A DNA stretch of 64,000 nt from Limnobacter sp. (GTDB taxonomy: Bacteria > Pseudomonadota > Gammaproteobacteria > Burkholderiales > Burkholderiaceae_B). Location: NCBI GenBank assembly GCA_029866125.1, contig JARWZZ010000011.1, forward strand, positions 124,001-188,000, given 5' to 3'. The notes below the pieces were generated by a model. The model did not search any database, was not told the DNA's origin, and saw only the letters and a list, made by a program, of their open reading frames with translations. Below are positions 49,088 through 56,999 of the stretch, piece by piece. The number at the start of each line of letters is the position of its first letter. Position 1 is the first letter of the stretch. Made by a program: the position numbers and the translations under genes.

Positions 49088-49840
49088 TCAGTGTTTGATG
49101 TATTTCCACACGCCAGCGGGCATGCTGCTCATGAGCGGTTTGATAAATTTCCAAGGGTAGCCCGGCACAACACCCACTGATTTGCGTTTTTCAACTTGGT
49201 CCACAATTTCTTTGGCGGCTTGCTCGGCAGTGACCAAAAATGGAAATTGTTCCATGTTGTCCACAATGTCAGTCTTCACAAAGCCGGGCATAATTTTCGT
49301 AAAGTCGATTTTGTATTTTTTCAATTCAATTGCGGCACAATCCAAATACATGGAGAAACCCGCCTTGGTGGCGCAGTAGGCTGCTTGTTTGGGTATAGCC
49401 GTCAAAGACGCCAGTGAGGAAATACCCACCACATGGCCGCCACCCATTTTTCGGAAATAAGCCACCGCTGCATGCACAGTGGCAATTGCACCCAGCAGGT
49501 TGGTTTGAACCATATCCAACTCAATGTCCAACTGGCCCTTGCCCACACCGGTTAGTTGATTCACACCTGCGTTGGCCACCACGATGTCCACCTTGCCCAA
49601 GCGGGCAATTAAATCGTCCATCACCGGGCCCACTGTGTCCGTGGCTTTTACGTCCATGGCAGCCAATTCCACGAAGGATTGATGTGCCTGAGGAAGCGCC
49701 AGAATTTGGGTTTGTAATTCCTTGAGTTTGTCCACACGGCGAGCTGTTAAGCCTAGGTTGTAGCCGCGTTTTGCAAACTCCAACGCAAGTGCTTTGCCGA
49801 TTCCGGAGGAGGCTCCTGTGATGATGACTGTTTTGGTCAT
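49088..49840 (-). CDS. Short-chain dehydrogenase/reductase
   Basis: Classical SDR of 250 residues. The cofactor motif is TVIITGASSGIGKALALEFA (about residues 4-23), NAGVNQ forms the structural motif and the catalytic SLASLTAIPKQAAYCATKAG gives S and YxxxK. ATG 49840 is chosen because it starts MTKTVIITGASSGIG; a frame open to 49972 would overlap the upstream GST-like gene. The C-terminal FIKPLMSSMPAGVWKYIKH suggests a DltE/YqjQ-like membrane-proximal type. The substrate is unknown. It lies between the GST-like and PpiC genes with gaps of eight and four bases. Confidence 0.85.
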   Translation of the reverse strand: MTKTVIITGASSGIGKALALEFAKRGYNLGLTARRVDKLKELQTQILALPQAHQSFVELAAMDVKATDTVGPVMDDLIARLGKVDIVVANAGVNQLTGVGKGQLDIELDMVQTNLLGAIATVHAAVAYFRKMGGGHVVGISSLASLTAIPKQAAYCATKAGFSMYLDCAAIELKKYKIDFTKIMPGFVKTDIVDNMEQFPFLVTAEQAAKEIVDQVEKRKSVGVVPGYPWKFIKPLMSSMPAGVWKYIKH

Positions 49841-49848
49841 TGTGTTCT

Positions 49849-50982
49849 CTATGTGGTTAGGGACGAAGTGGATATGGGTGGCAATTGCGTCACTGACACT
49901 GACAATGCGTGCCTTTCCACCCGTGGCAAATGCATTTCGAGGATGTGTTCTGCATGTTGAGATTTCAACCATGCTTTTACTCGCACCTGGTCTTCAGTGC
50001 GCATGGTTTCAAAGCAATCCAAAGCCCGCTGCACCATCCAAATCATGTAGGGCAGTGCACCCCGTTGGAACGGTTTGCCACCCATGACGGTGTGGGCATT
50101 GCCAAGGCGACGAGGCAATCTTTTGTTAAGCCCAATTTCCTTGGCCTTGGCTGAGGCTTGTTCGCCCACATCAGCAACCAAGGGCAAAAACTCATTGAAT
50201 ACCGATTGAAATATGGGGTTTAAACTTGTGGGAATTTCATCATTGGGTAGCAGGTCGAGTTTGGCGAAACCTGCTGGGTGTGTCATGCGGTCTAGCCATG
50301 CCTTGAGGTTTTTACGTGGCTCTATCAATTCCCGTTTGGGCCAAGGGTCGCGACCAAGGTGGCCGTACATGGTGCCAACGAGTGAAAAATCGCTCAGGCT
50401 GGGGCGCGCACCCAGCAAAAAATCATGCTGACTGAAATGCGAGTCCAATGAGTCAAGCATGCTGCGGGTCCAGCTGTTCATTGTTTCGTATTGTTCCGGA
50501 ACAATCCCAACATGGGGCAGCATGCTGCGCAGCATTTTTGCAGGCCGTTCTGCAATTTTGTTTTGTAAAAATTTAGGTGCCCAAGGTAATAAGGCCTCAC
50601 CTGCATCTTTTCGGAATACAAGGTAGTTTTCCGGGTAGTTCCAACGGGTGTGCATGGCAATCGGCACCCACCATTCATCGCCCCATGCTTCAAGCAGAAG
50701 GGATGCAAATTTTTGCACTGGCGTATCGGGCACAACAGGGTGATGGGGGTACTGAGATTCAATCAAGTCAATGATTACACTGGTGTCTTGTACCCATTCA
50801 CCCTGGGGTGTTTTCAGTACTGGCATCACCGCTGCACCCGTCTTTTTTTTGATGGTGTGGGTTAGCGTAAATAGGTTGACCGGATTCAGATTGAAATCAA
50901 CCTCTTTGTAGCGCAGGTAGCACAAAGCTTTTCCGGTAAAATAGGAAAGATGCCATCCGTAAAGTGTGTAGTTTTGGGCCAT
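49849..50982 (-). CDS. Long GST-like protein (thioredoxin-fold N-terminal domain), paralogue 1
   Basis: A 377-residue protein with a GST N-terminal domain: YTLYGWHLSYFTGKALCYLRYKEVDFN, then VMPVLKTPQGEWVQDTSVIIDLIE, and the C-terminal helical part with LLGARPSLSDFSLVGTMYGHL (about residues 200-220). It is much longer than the usual 200-230-residue GST; the extra sequence lies after residue 250. It resembles the protein encoded at 52338-53498 in layout and in the SYFTGK and LDSL/LDAL-LLG(A/N)-PSL-D segments. ATG 50982 gives the GST start; a frame to 51054 adds residues from the divergent promoter region. It is the first gene of the six-gene operon. Confidence 0.75.
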   Translation of the reverse strand: MAQNYTLYGWHLSYFTGKALCYLRYKEVDFNLNPVNLFTLTHTIKKKTGAAVMPVLKTPQGEWVQDTSVIIDLIESQYPHHPVVPDTPVQKFASLLLEAWGDEWWVPIAMHTRWNYPENYLVFRKDAGEALLPWAPKFLQNKIAERPAKMLRSMLPHVGIVPEQYETMNSWTRSMLDSLDSHFSQHDFLLGARPSLSDFSLVGTMYGHLGRDPWPKRELIEPRKNLKAWLDRMTHPAGFAKLDLLPNDEIPTSLNPIFQSVFNEFLPLVADVGEQASAKAKEIGLNKRLPRRLGNAHTVMGGKPFQRGALPYMIWMVQRALDCFETMRTEDQVRVKAWLKSQHAEHILEMHLPRVERHALSVSVTQLPPISTSSLTT

Positions 50983-51037
50983 ATTTGTGTTTGCACCGAA
51001 ATAGATGGTTTGGGTAGCAAGTTTTTTTATGATGATA

Positions 51038-51074
51038 TAGTGTCGATTAAGCACTAAAATTTACACGGTGTCAA
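51038..51074 (-). promoter_or_regulatory. Candidate promoter and TetR operator for the six-gene operon
   Basis: On the minus strand TTGACA (51069-51074), 17 bases, then CTTAAT (51046-51051) form a plausible sigma-70 promoter 64 bases upstream of the GST-like start. The inverted repeat TAGTG-9-CACTA (51038-51056) covers the -10, as a repressor site would. GTGTCGATTAA and GTGTCAATTTA also repeat directly at 51040 and 51068. Confidence 0.5.
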
Positions 51075-51137
51075 TTTAGATGTGGCATGAATACAGCCCT
51101 ACATCAAATTGCACGCATTGCAGTAGAGGGAGAAGCC

Positions 51138-51722
51138 ATGTCAGTGACAGAAAAAAGACTTTATTTGGGTAAGGACGACCGACGCAAACAACTGCTTCAG
51201 GCCGCTTCCTCTTTGGTTGAACAGCACGGCTGGTCTGCACTCTCCATGAGCTCGCTGGCAGAATCAACCGGCGTGAGTCGACAGTTGATTTATCAACATT
51301 TCCCCAATTTGGAAGCTTTACTGAGTGCAACTTCATGGGCCATTTTTGTAGACACGATGGAAGGTACGCGTGATGCCATCATGAAGCATCCCACTGACCT
51401 GAAAGCGGCCATTATGGCAGCCGAGTTGGTTACGCTGGATATGCCTGTAGGCCGCAGCGATGCGCTTTGGCAATTGGTTGCAGGCATGGATTTGGGCATG
51501 CCTGAACTTGAAAGCATACGCGTGGGTATTAGGGATGTGATTATCGGCCTTTGGGTGCCGCCCATCATCAAGCAAAAAGGCTTGGATGAAGAAAATGCAA
51601 AAAGCCTGGTTTGGATGATGATTATGGCTTTTTGGGCCACCCGCAACATGATCCGCGACAAAGTGGTTAGCCGCGAGGTGGGCCTTAAGCAGTTCCACAT
51701 TGTGATTGAGGCGCTGCTTTAA
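51138..51722 (+). CDS. TetR-family transcriptional regulator 1
   Basis: A 194-residue regulator with an N-terminal helix-turn-helix: RRKQLLQAASSLVEQHGWSA followed by SLAESTGVSRQLIYQHFPNLEAL (about residues 13-57). The C-terminal helical domain would bind a small ligand. ATG 51138 is preferred because AGGGAGA lies six bases upstream; the ATG at 51087 would add 17 residues from the promoter region. It is divergent from the six-gene operon beginning with the GST-like gene, the usual layout for a repressor of its neighbour. It ends 11 bases from the convergent stop of a second TetR gene. Confidence 0.85.
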   Translation: MSVTEKRLYLGKDDRRKQLLQAASSLVEQHGWSALSMSSLAESTGVSRQLIYQHFPNLEALLSATSWAIFVDTMEGTRDAIMKHPTDLKAAIMAAELVTLDMPVGRSDALWQLVAGMDLGMPELESIRVGIRDVIIGLWVPPIIKQKGLDEENAKSLVWMMIMAFWATRNMIRDKVVSREVGLKQFHIVIEALL

Positions 51723-51732
51723 ATTGGGGGCA

Positions 51733-52320
51733 TCAGTGTTGCGAGATTAATTGCTCCACACACCGCTTCATCACCTCTTTTGCCTTGGCTTTGCTTAATT
51801 TTTGATCCCGCCTTAAGCGGAGCCAAGTTTCAATGCTCAAATTCAAATCCAAGGCCTCAAACAGTATTTTGTCTTTCACCACGCTTGCAGGCAAAAATGC
51901 TTTTAACAGCTGCCTTTGAAGCTGAACGCCTTGCGCTTGTTGCGTTTTCAAAAAATCCGACTGATGAAGGTTGACCAAGGTGGCCAACTGGATGGGCATC
52001 AGGCGTTCAAACATGTCAGACCTGCGTTCCACTGCATGCATCAGTTTGTCTTGCCAGCATTCACCCTGTAGTGGATTGGCCAGCACTTTCAAAATTGCCT
52101 TCTCAGATTCCTGAGCAATTTCTCGGTACAAGGTTTCCATGTCTGCAAAATGTCGGAACACCGTGCGCAGGCCCACGCCCGCTCGATCCGAAACTGCCTC
52201 TGCAGTTGGCGAAATTTGCCCTTCGCGTATCAGTTCAATCAAAGCCTCAACGATTAATTTCTTGTTTTCCAGGCCGCGGTCTTTCCGGCCATCACCGCTC
52301 GAAATTTCAGTGCTGCTCAT
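51733..52320 (-). CDS. TetR-family transcriptional regulator 2
   Basis: A 195-residue regulator. The DNA-binding part is LIVEALIELIREGQISPTAEAVSDRAGVGLRTVFRHFADME (split here as helix 1 and the helix-turn-helix at about residues 20-60). ATG 52320 has AAGGTG upstream; a GTG at 52347 would overlap the upstream GST-like gene by ten bases. It is co-oriented with and 17 bases downstream of that GST-like gene, so it is likely autoregulated from the promoter at 53500-53616. It is a different sequence from regulator 1, so it should have its own operator. Confidence 0.83.
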   Translation of the reverse strand: MSSTEISSGDGRKDRGLENKKLIVEALIELIREGQISPTAEAVSDRAGVGLRTVFRHFADMETLYREIAQESEKAILKVLANPLQGECWQDKLMHAVERRSDMFERLMPIQLATLVNLHQSDFLKTQQAQGVQLQRQLLKAFLPASVVKDKILFEALDLNLSIETWLRLRRDQKLSKAKAKEVMKRCVEQLISQH

Positions 52321-52337
52321 GTCAATTTTCACCTTCT

Positions 52338-53498
52338 TTATTTCCACTGGTGGCTTAGTATTTTGGTTTTGCTCAATAAAGCTTTCTTCGGCAGTTGCTG
52401 TATGGGTAGCTGTTTGATGGGTGGGTGAATTTCTCTCGCTGTACCCACGGGTACGTTTTGCTTGAGGGATTCAATGGCCTTCACGCCAAGAAGACTCTGC
52501 AGTTTTTCTTGACTGCTACCGTCTAAGGCCTGAAACCGTTGCCGCATCCGCTGAAAACGCCAAGCGCGGTAGTTGTGCACCGGCAACCTCATGTCCACGC
52601 CCTTGCTGCTGAAAATGAAATTGCGTTTTTTGTCACCCAACGCCGCCTCATTGGCTTGCATGTAGGGGATAAATTCGCTCGCAACCAATTCAAACAAGCC
52701 CTGTGTGCAGTCGGAAACCTCACCATTAAACTGCAATTGAGCATAGTCGATGAGTTTCAGATTCCACATTCTGGCCACCCATTCATGCACTGCTGGTGCC
52801 CGGCTGCGCATGATACCAGCCGGTGTGGGGTCGCAAAAAAAGTGCCTGAACATTGACCCAAAAAAGCCATAATCAGCCAAGCTGGGTTTGTTGCCCAGCA
52901 CAAACGATTGTTGCTGGAAAATAGCTTCCAGCGCATCCAAAGTTTCCAAATAATGCGCCTCAATTCGCGGGGCGGTGTTGACGCTGTACCCGTCCATCAG
53001 CAGAAAATGCAGGCGTTGGCGATTAAGAATTGCCCAGCGCCGCATAAAGAATGGCAGGGGTACATCACGCATCATGCCTTCGGCCAAACGGTGGCTCATC
53101 AAACGCGCATCTTTGGCCTTGGCCCAACGGTAGTACAGGGCAGGGCGCCACAGCCATTCATCACCAAAATCCTCCAGCAATTGCGCAATAAACCGCATCA
53201 AGGGTTGGCTGGGTAGTACGCAGGTGTCCGGGTATTGCTCATCCAAAAATGGAATAATCAAAGTGGTGTCGGTTAACCATTGCCCGTTTGTCCATTCCAC
53301 TTGGGGCATTTGGGCCACGCCTGTGGCTTTGCCGCAGCGCTTAAAATCTGCAGTGTCCATCTCAATCAGGTCGTAAGGAATTTGCTTGCCCCGCAGGTAG
53401 CCTTCCAGCTTGCCTGTAAAGTAAGACAAATCCAGACCATGCACCAATAGACGTTCAGGTTTAGATATGGCCAACTTAGTGTTCAACTTAGTATCCAA
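52338..53498 (-). CDS. Long GST-like protein, paralogue 2
   Basis: A 386-residue protein with a GST-type N-terminal thioredoxin fold: LLVHGLDLSYFTGKLEGYLR (about residues 17-36), AQMPQVEWTNGQWLTDTTLI, and a C-terminal helical domain with FVLGNKPSLADYGFFGSMF. It resembles the protein at 49849-50982 in layout and motif order but is clearly diverged, so the two are paralogues rather than a recent duplication. The glutathione-binding serine or tyrosine cannot be assigned with confidence. It is first in a two-gene transcript with TetR 2 and divergent from the sulfatase gene. Confidence 0.75.
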   Translation of the reverse strand: MDTKLNTKLAISKPERLLVHGLDLSYFTGKLEGYLRGKQIPYDLIEMDTADFKRCGKATGVAQMPQVEWTNGQWLTDTTLIIPFLDEQYPDTCVLPSQPLMRFIAQLLEDFGDEWLWRPALYYRWAKAKDARLMSHRLAEGMMRDVPLPFFMRRWAILNRQRLHFLLMDGYSVNTAPRIEAHYLETLDALEAIFQQQSFVLGNKPSLADYGFFGSMFRHFFCDPTPAGIMRSRAPAVHEWVARMWNLKLIDYAQLQFNGEVSDCTQGLFELVASEFIPYMQANEAALGDKKRNFIFSSKGVDMRLPVHNYRAWRFQRMRQRFQALDGSSQEKLQSLLGVKAIESLKQNVPVGTAREIHPPIKQLPIQQLPKKALLSKTKILSHQWK

Positions 53499-53523
53499 TT
53501 TAGCCTCGACAAGATTCTTGTAG

Positions 53524-53540
53524 ATTTTTTACATATTGTA
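53524..53540 (+). promoter_or_regulatory. Shared 17-base element, copy 1 (palindromic core)
   Basis: ATTTTTTACATATTGTA, with the inverted-repeat core TACA-TAT-TGTA (53530-53540), lies in the divergent GST-like/sulfatase promoter region. The identical 17 bases occur, on the other strand, at 59986-60002. A TTGACA at 53556-53561 with TCAAAT 17 bases later is a candidate sulfatase promoter. Confidence 0.6.
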
Positions 53541-53616
53541 TATATTAATACTATATTGACACAAAGCATGTCACAAATTCAAATTAAAATTAAAACTCAA
53601 TTCTCAGGGAGACATC

Positions 53617-56073
53617 ATGGCCGATAGCAAAAAGCCGAACGATCAACAAGCGGGTGCTGATGCGCCCAAGCCAGTCAGTGGATCAACTGGCATCAACAAG
53701 CGCCGGGCGTTTTTGCAGGGCATGGCTGTTGGGGCTGTTGGGGCGGGCGCTATGGGTGCAGGTGTTAATGCGGTTAGCAACAAAGCCAAATCGCTGCTGA
53801 CACCCAAGCCTGTTGAGGCTGGGGCACCTGCAGAAGTGGGGCTTTCATTCAAGGATTCCCGGCCCTCCTATGGCGTTCACCGAAAGCCCAAGGCTGGCTC
53901 GCCCAATGTGGTTGCGATTGTTCTGGACGATTGTGGGTTTTCTGATTTGGGTTGCTACGGCAGTGAAATTAAAACCCCCGCTGTGGATGCGCTGGCCCAA
54001 TCGGGTTTGCAGTACACCAACTTTCGCACTTGTTCCATGTGCTCTCCAACCCGTGCAGCATTTTTGACCGGGTTAAACCACCATTCCGCTGGTATGGGTT
54101 GGCTGGCCGACATTGATGCAGGCTACCCGGGCTACAGAGGCGACCTAACCAAAGAAGCCGCTACCTTGGCTGAAATTTTGCAGGAAAAAGGTTGGTCTAC
54201 ATTCTTGGTGGGCAAATGGCACTTGAATAATGCCCACACCACCGGTGCAAACGGCCCATACGACAACTGGCCCACCCAGCGTGGCTTTGACCGAGCGTAT
54301 TGGTTTCAAGGCCATTCCACCGATTTTTTTAAGCCGTCCGAATTGTTCGACGGCATTGCCCCGGTGGAGCCTCCCGAAGACCCCAACTATTTTGCAAACG
54401 ACGATTTAACCGACCGCGCCATTACCTATGTGCGCACCCAAAAGGCATTGGACCCAGACCGCCCGTTCTATTTGCATTTGGCTTACCCCGGCCCGCATTC
54501 GCCTTTGCAAAGCAAGCCAGAAGACCGAGATGCCTACAAAGGCCTGTACGATCAGGGTTGGGATGTTGTGCGCGCAGCGCGATTGGAAGCGCAGAAAAAA
54601 CTGGGTGTAATGCCTGATACGGTTGAATTGCCAGCCTTAAGTTTTGGATCTGAGGCTTGGGACAAATTGCCCGAAGCCCATAAAAAAATAATGGCCCGCT
54701 ACATGGAAGTGTTTGCTGGGCAGATGAGCAACCTGGACCAAAACATTGGCCGTTTGTTGCAAAGCCTTGAAGACATTGGCCAGCGCGAGAACACGATTGT
54801 GGTGCTTTTCTCGGACAACGGTGGGTCTGGCGAAGGCACGCCCACGGGTACGCCCAATGTGTTTGCGCCTGCCTTTGGCCGCCCCGTGCCCGTCGAAGAA
54901 GCTACTAAGTTTTACGATGTGTTGGGCGAGGAGGGCACCTTCCCCCATTACCCAATGGGCTGGGCATCCGCCTCCAACACCCCCTTTAAAACTTACAAGC
55001 AGTATGCGCATTTGGGCGGCGTGGCCGACCCCCTTTTGATTTCATGGCCCAAGGGCATTCAAGCCAAGGCCGAAGCAGGGCAAAACTTAAGGCACAACTT
55101 TGTGCATGTGATTGACTTGCTGCCCACCTTGCTAGAGGCCGTGGGCGTGGACCGCCCAGAAGTGTACAAAGGCCAAAAACAAAAACCCATGGAAGGCCAA
55201 AGTGTGGTGGCTACATTCAAGGCCGCAGATGCACCCACACGCACGGAACAGTATTTTGAATTGGGTGGCCAACGTGCCTACATGGACGGCAATTGGAGGT
55301 TGGTAACCCGCCACGAGCGCGGCAGTGATTTCGACGATGATGTGTGGGAGCTTTATGACATTTCCAAAGACCCCGCTGAGTCCAAAGACCTAGCCAAGGA
55401 CAACCCGGATGTCGTGCAACGCCTCAAAGACAAATGGTTTGCAGCAGCGCAAAAATACGATGTGTTACCCATGGACGACCGAAATGTGGTCATTCGATTG
55501 GCCCAAGACAGATTGGCCAAGGGCATACGCAGCAAATGGGTTTTCCACCCGCCGGTGGAGCGATTGGCCCGTGATGTGGCGCCGATTGTGTGCGCGTTTT
55601 CACACACCATTGAGATTGAACTGGAGCGCTTGCCCGGCAAGGGCGATGGTGTTTTGGTGGCCCAAGGCTCAAAATATGCAGGTTGGGTGATTTACATCCA
55701 AGAAGGTATTTTGCATTACGAGCAAAGCTTGATTCCGTATCTGGAGCATTTCCAATCTTCCACCGCATTGCCTGAAGGCAAGCTGACGGTGAAGTACATT
55801 CAAAAAATGACGGGTCGCCCTTTTGATGGCGACGGTGCTTTGTATGTGAATGGCAGCAAAGTGGCTGCCCACAAGTTCAAGCGGGTTTTGTTTTCAACCT
55901 CGTATGATGGGTTTACCTTGGGCTCTGATTTAGGCAATCAAGTGTCAACCCGGTACAAAGGGCCAAATCCATTCCAAGGTAAATTGGGTAAGGTCAGCAT
56001 TGAAACGGATGCAAGCCCCACCACGCCAATCGAAAACCTACGGTTTTTGCGTGAAATGAAAATAACAATTTGA
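53617..56073 (+). CDS. Tat-exported arylsulfatase-type sulfatase
   Basis: Type I sulfatase hydrolysing a sulfate ester, 818 residues. A twin-arginine signal with KRRAFLQG lies at about residues 29-36, followed by an Ala/Gly-rich hydrophobic segment, so it is exported folded. The catalytic cysteine to be converted to formylglycine is C142 in C142-S-P-T-R146, matching C-x-P-x-R. NVVAIVLDDCGFSDLGCYG, GKWHLNN and LFSDNGG carry metal and active-site residues. After about residue 620 a C-terminal beta-rich domain follows. GGGAGA precedes ATG 53617. The gene for its activating enzyme starts ten bases after its stop. Confidence 0.93.
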   Translation: MADSKKPNDQQAGADAPKPVSGSTGINKRRAFLQGMAVGAVGAGAMGAGVNAVSNKAKSLLTPKPVEAGAPAEVGLSFKDSRPSYGVHRKPKAGSPNVVAIVLDDCGFSDLGCYGSEIKTPAVDALAQSGLQYTNFRTCSMCSPTRAAFLTGLNHHSAGMGWLADIDAGYPGYRGDLTKEAATLAEILQEKGWSTFLVGKWHLNNAHTTGANGPYDNWPTQRGFDRAYWFQGHSTDFFKPSELFDGIAPVEPPEDPNYFANDDLTDRAITYVRTQKALDPDRPFYLHLAYPGPHSPLQSKPEDRDAYKGLYDQGWDVVRAARLEAQKKLGVMPDTVELPALSFGSEAWDKLPEAHKKIMARYMEVFAGQMSNLDQNIGRLLQSLEDIGQRENTIVVLFSDNGGSGEGTPTGTPNVFAPAFGRPVPVEEATKFYDVLGEEGTFPHYPMGWASASNTPFKTYKQYAHLGGVADPLLISWPKGIQAKAEAGQNLRHNFVHVIDLLPTLLEAVGVDRPEVYKGQKQKPMEGQSVVATFKAADAPTRTEQYFELGGQRAYMDGNWRLVTRHERGSDFDDDVWELYDISKDPAESKDLAKDNPDVVQRLKDKWFAAAQKYDVLPMDDRNVVIRLAQDRLAKGIRSKWVFHPPVERLARDVAPIVCAFSHTIEIELERLPGKGDGVLVAQGSKYAGWVIYIQEGILHYEQSLIPYLEHFQSSTALPEGKLTVKYIQKMTGRPFDGDGALYVNGSKVAAHKFKRVLFSTSYDGFTLGSDLGNQVSTRYKGPNPFQGKLGKVSIETDASPTTPIENLRFLREMKITI

Positions 56074-56083
56074 CGAGAAACAT

Positions 56084-56989
56084 TTGAACTTGCTGTTGAA
56101 TTCAAGCCCCATCCGACTGGAGGGTGGGGAGTTTGTGATGGGGTCCAATGACCATTACCCCGAAGAGCGGCCCGCCCGACTTCTAACGGTGCGCAGCTTT
56201 TCGCTGGACAGCCACCCTGTAACCTGCATGCAGTTTGCAGCCTTTGTGGAATCCACTGGATGGTTGACTGAGGCTGAGCGTTTGGGTATTTCCCATGTGT
56301 TTCAAATGACGCCGGGGCCCGTGCCCTTGAACAACCCTGCCCAGTGGTGGAAGCCTGTACCGGGTGCATGCTGGTGGAATCCACGTGGCATTCAAGCGGA
56401 AGGTTCAAACTCCAGCTCATTCCCACTTTACGACAAATCATTCTGCATGGAAATGCTGCTGAATGCCCTTGGTGATTGGGTTGATGTACCCGTGACCCAC
56501 ATTGGCCTTGCGGATGCAAAGGCTTATGCACAATGGGTTGGCGGGCGCTTGCCCACCGAGGCGGAATGGGAATATGCAGCAAGAGGCACGGCAGGCAGGC
56601 TCAAGCCGCGAGCCTATGCATGGGGTGATGAGTTTGCCCCTGATGGAAAAGCCATGGCCCATGTGTGGCGCGGGTCATTCCCGTGGTACCACGCAAGCAT
56701 GGACACACCCAGCCCATTGCCTGTGGGCGAGTTTCCACCCAATGATTGTGGTTTGTACGACATGATTGGCAATGTGTGGGAGTGGACCAGCTCTGCATTT
56801 TCAAAAGGGCAGGAAGGGCAATGTTGCTCCTGCTCACCGCTACAGGATTCCCAAATGCTGTGGACTTTAAAAGGCGGGTCTTATTTGTGTGCGGCGGAGT
56901 ATTGCTTGAGGTACCGACCCGCAGCGCGGATCGGTGTGCTGTCTGATTCAACCACTTCGCACATCGGGTTTCGATGTGCTTATGATTGA
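56084..56989 (+). CDS. Formylglycine-generating enzyme (sulfatase-modifying factor)
   Basis: Copper-dependent oxidase that converts the sulfatase active-site cysteine to formylglycine. It is 301 residues. The catalytic pair C269 and C274 in GGSYLCAAEYCLRYRPAAR has the same spacing as C336/C341 of human SUMF1, which separates true FGEs from general FGE-domain proteins. GGEFVMGS at the start and GNVWEWTSSAF are family blocks. TTG at 56084 is the start; there is no signal peptide, so it acts in the cytoplasm before Tat export of the sulfatase. It is the second gene of the sulfatase transcript. Confidence 0.9.
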   Translation: MNLLLNSSPIRLEGGEFVMGSNDHYPEERPARLLTVRSFSLDSHPVTCMQFAAFVESTGWLTEAERLGISHVFQMTPGPVPLNNPAQWWKPVPGACWWNPRGIQAEGSNSSSFPLYDKSFCMEMLLNALGDWVDVPVTHIGLADAKAYAQWVGGRLPTEAEWEYAARGTAGRLKPRAYAWGDEFAPDGKAMAHVWRGSFPWYHASMDTPSPLPVGEFPPNDCGLYDMIGNVWEWTSSAFSKGQEGQCCSCSPLQDSQMLWTLKGGSYLCAAEYCLRYRPAARIGVLSDSTTSHIGFRCAYD

Positions 56990-56999
56990 ATCATCGAAT

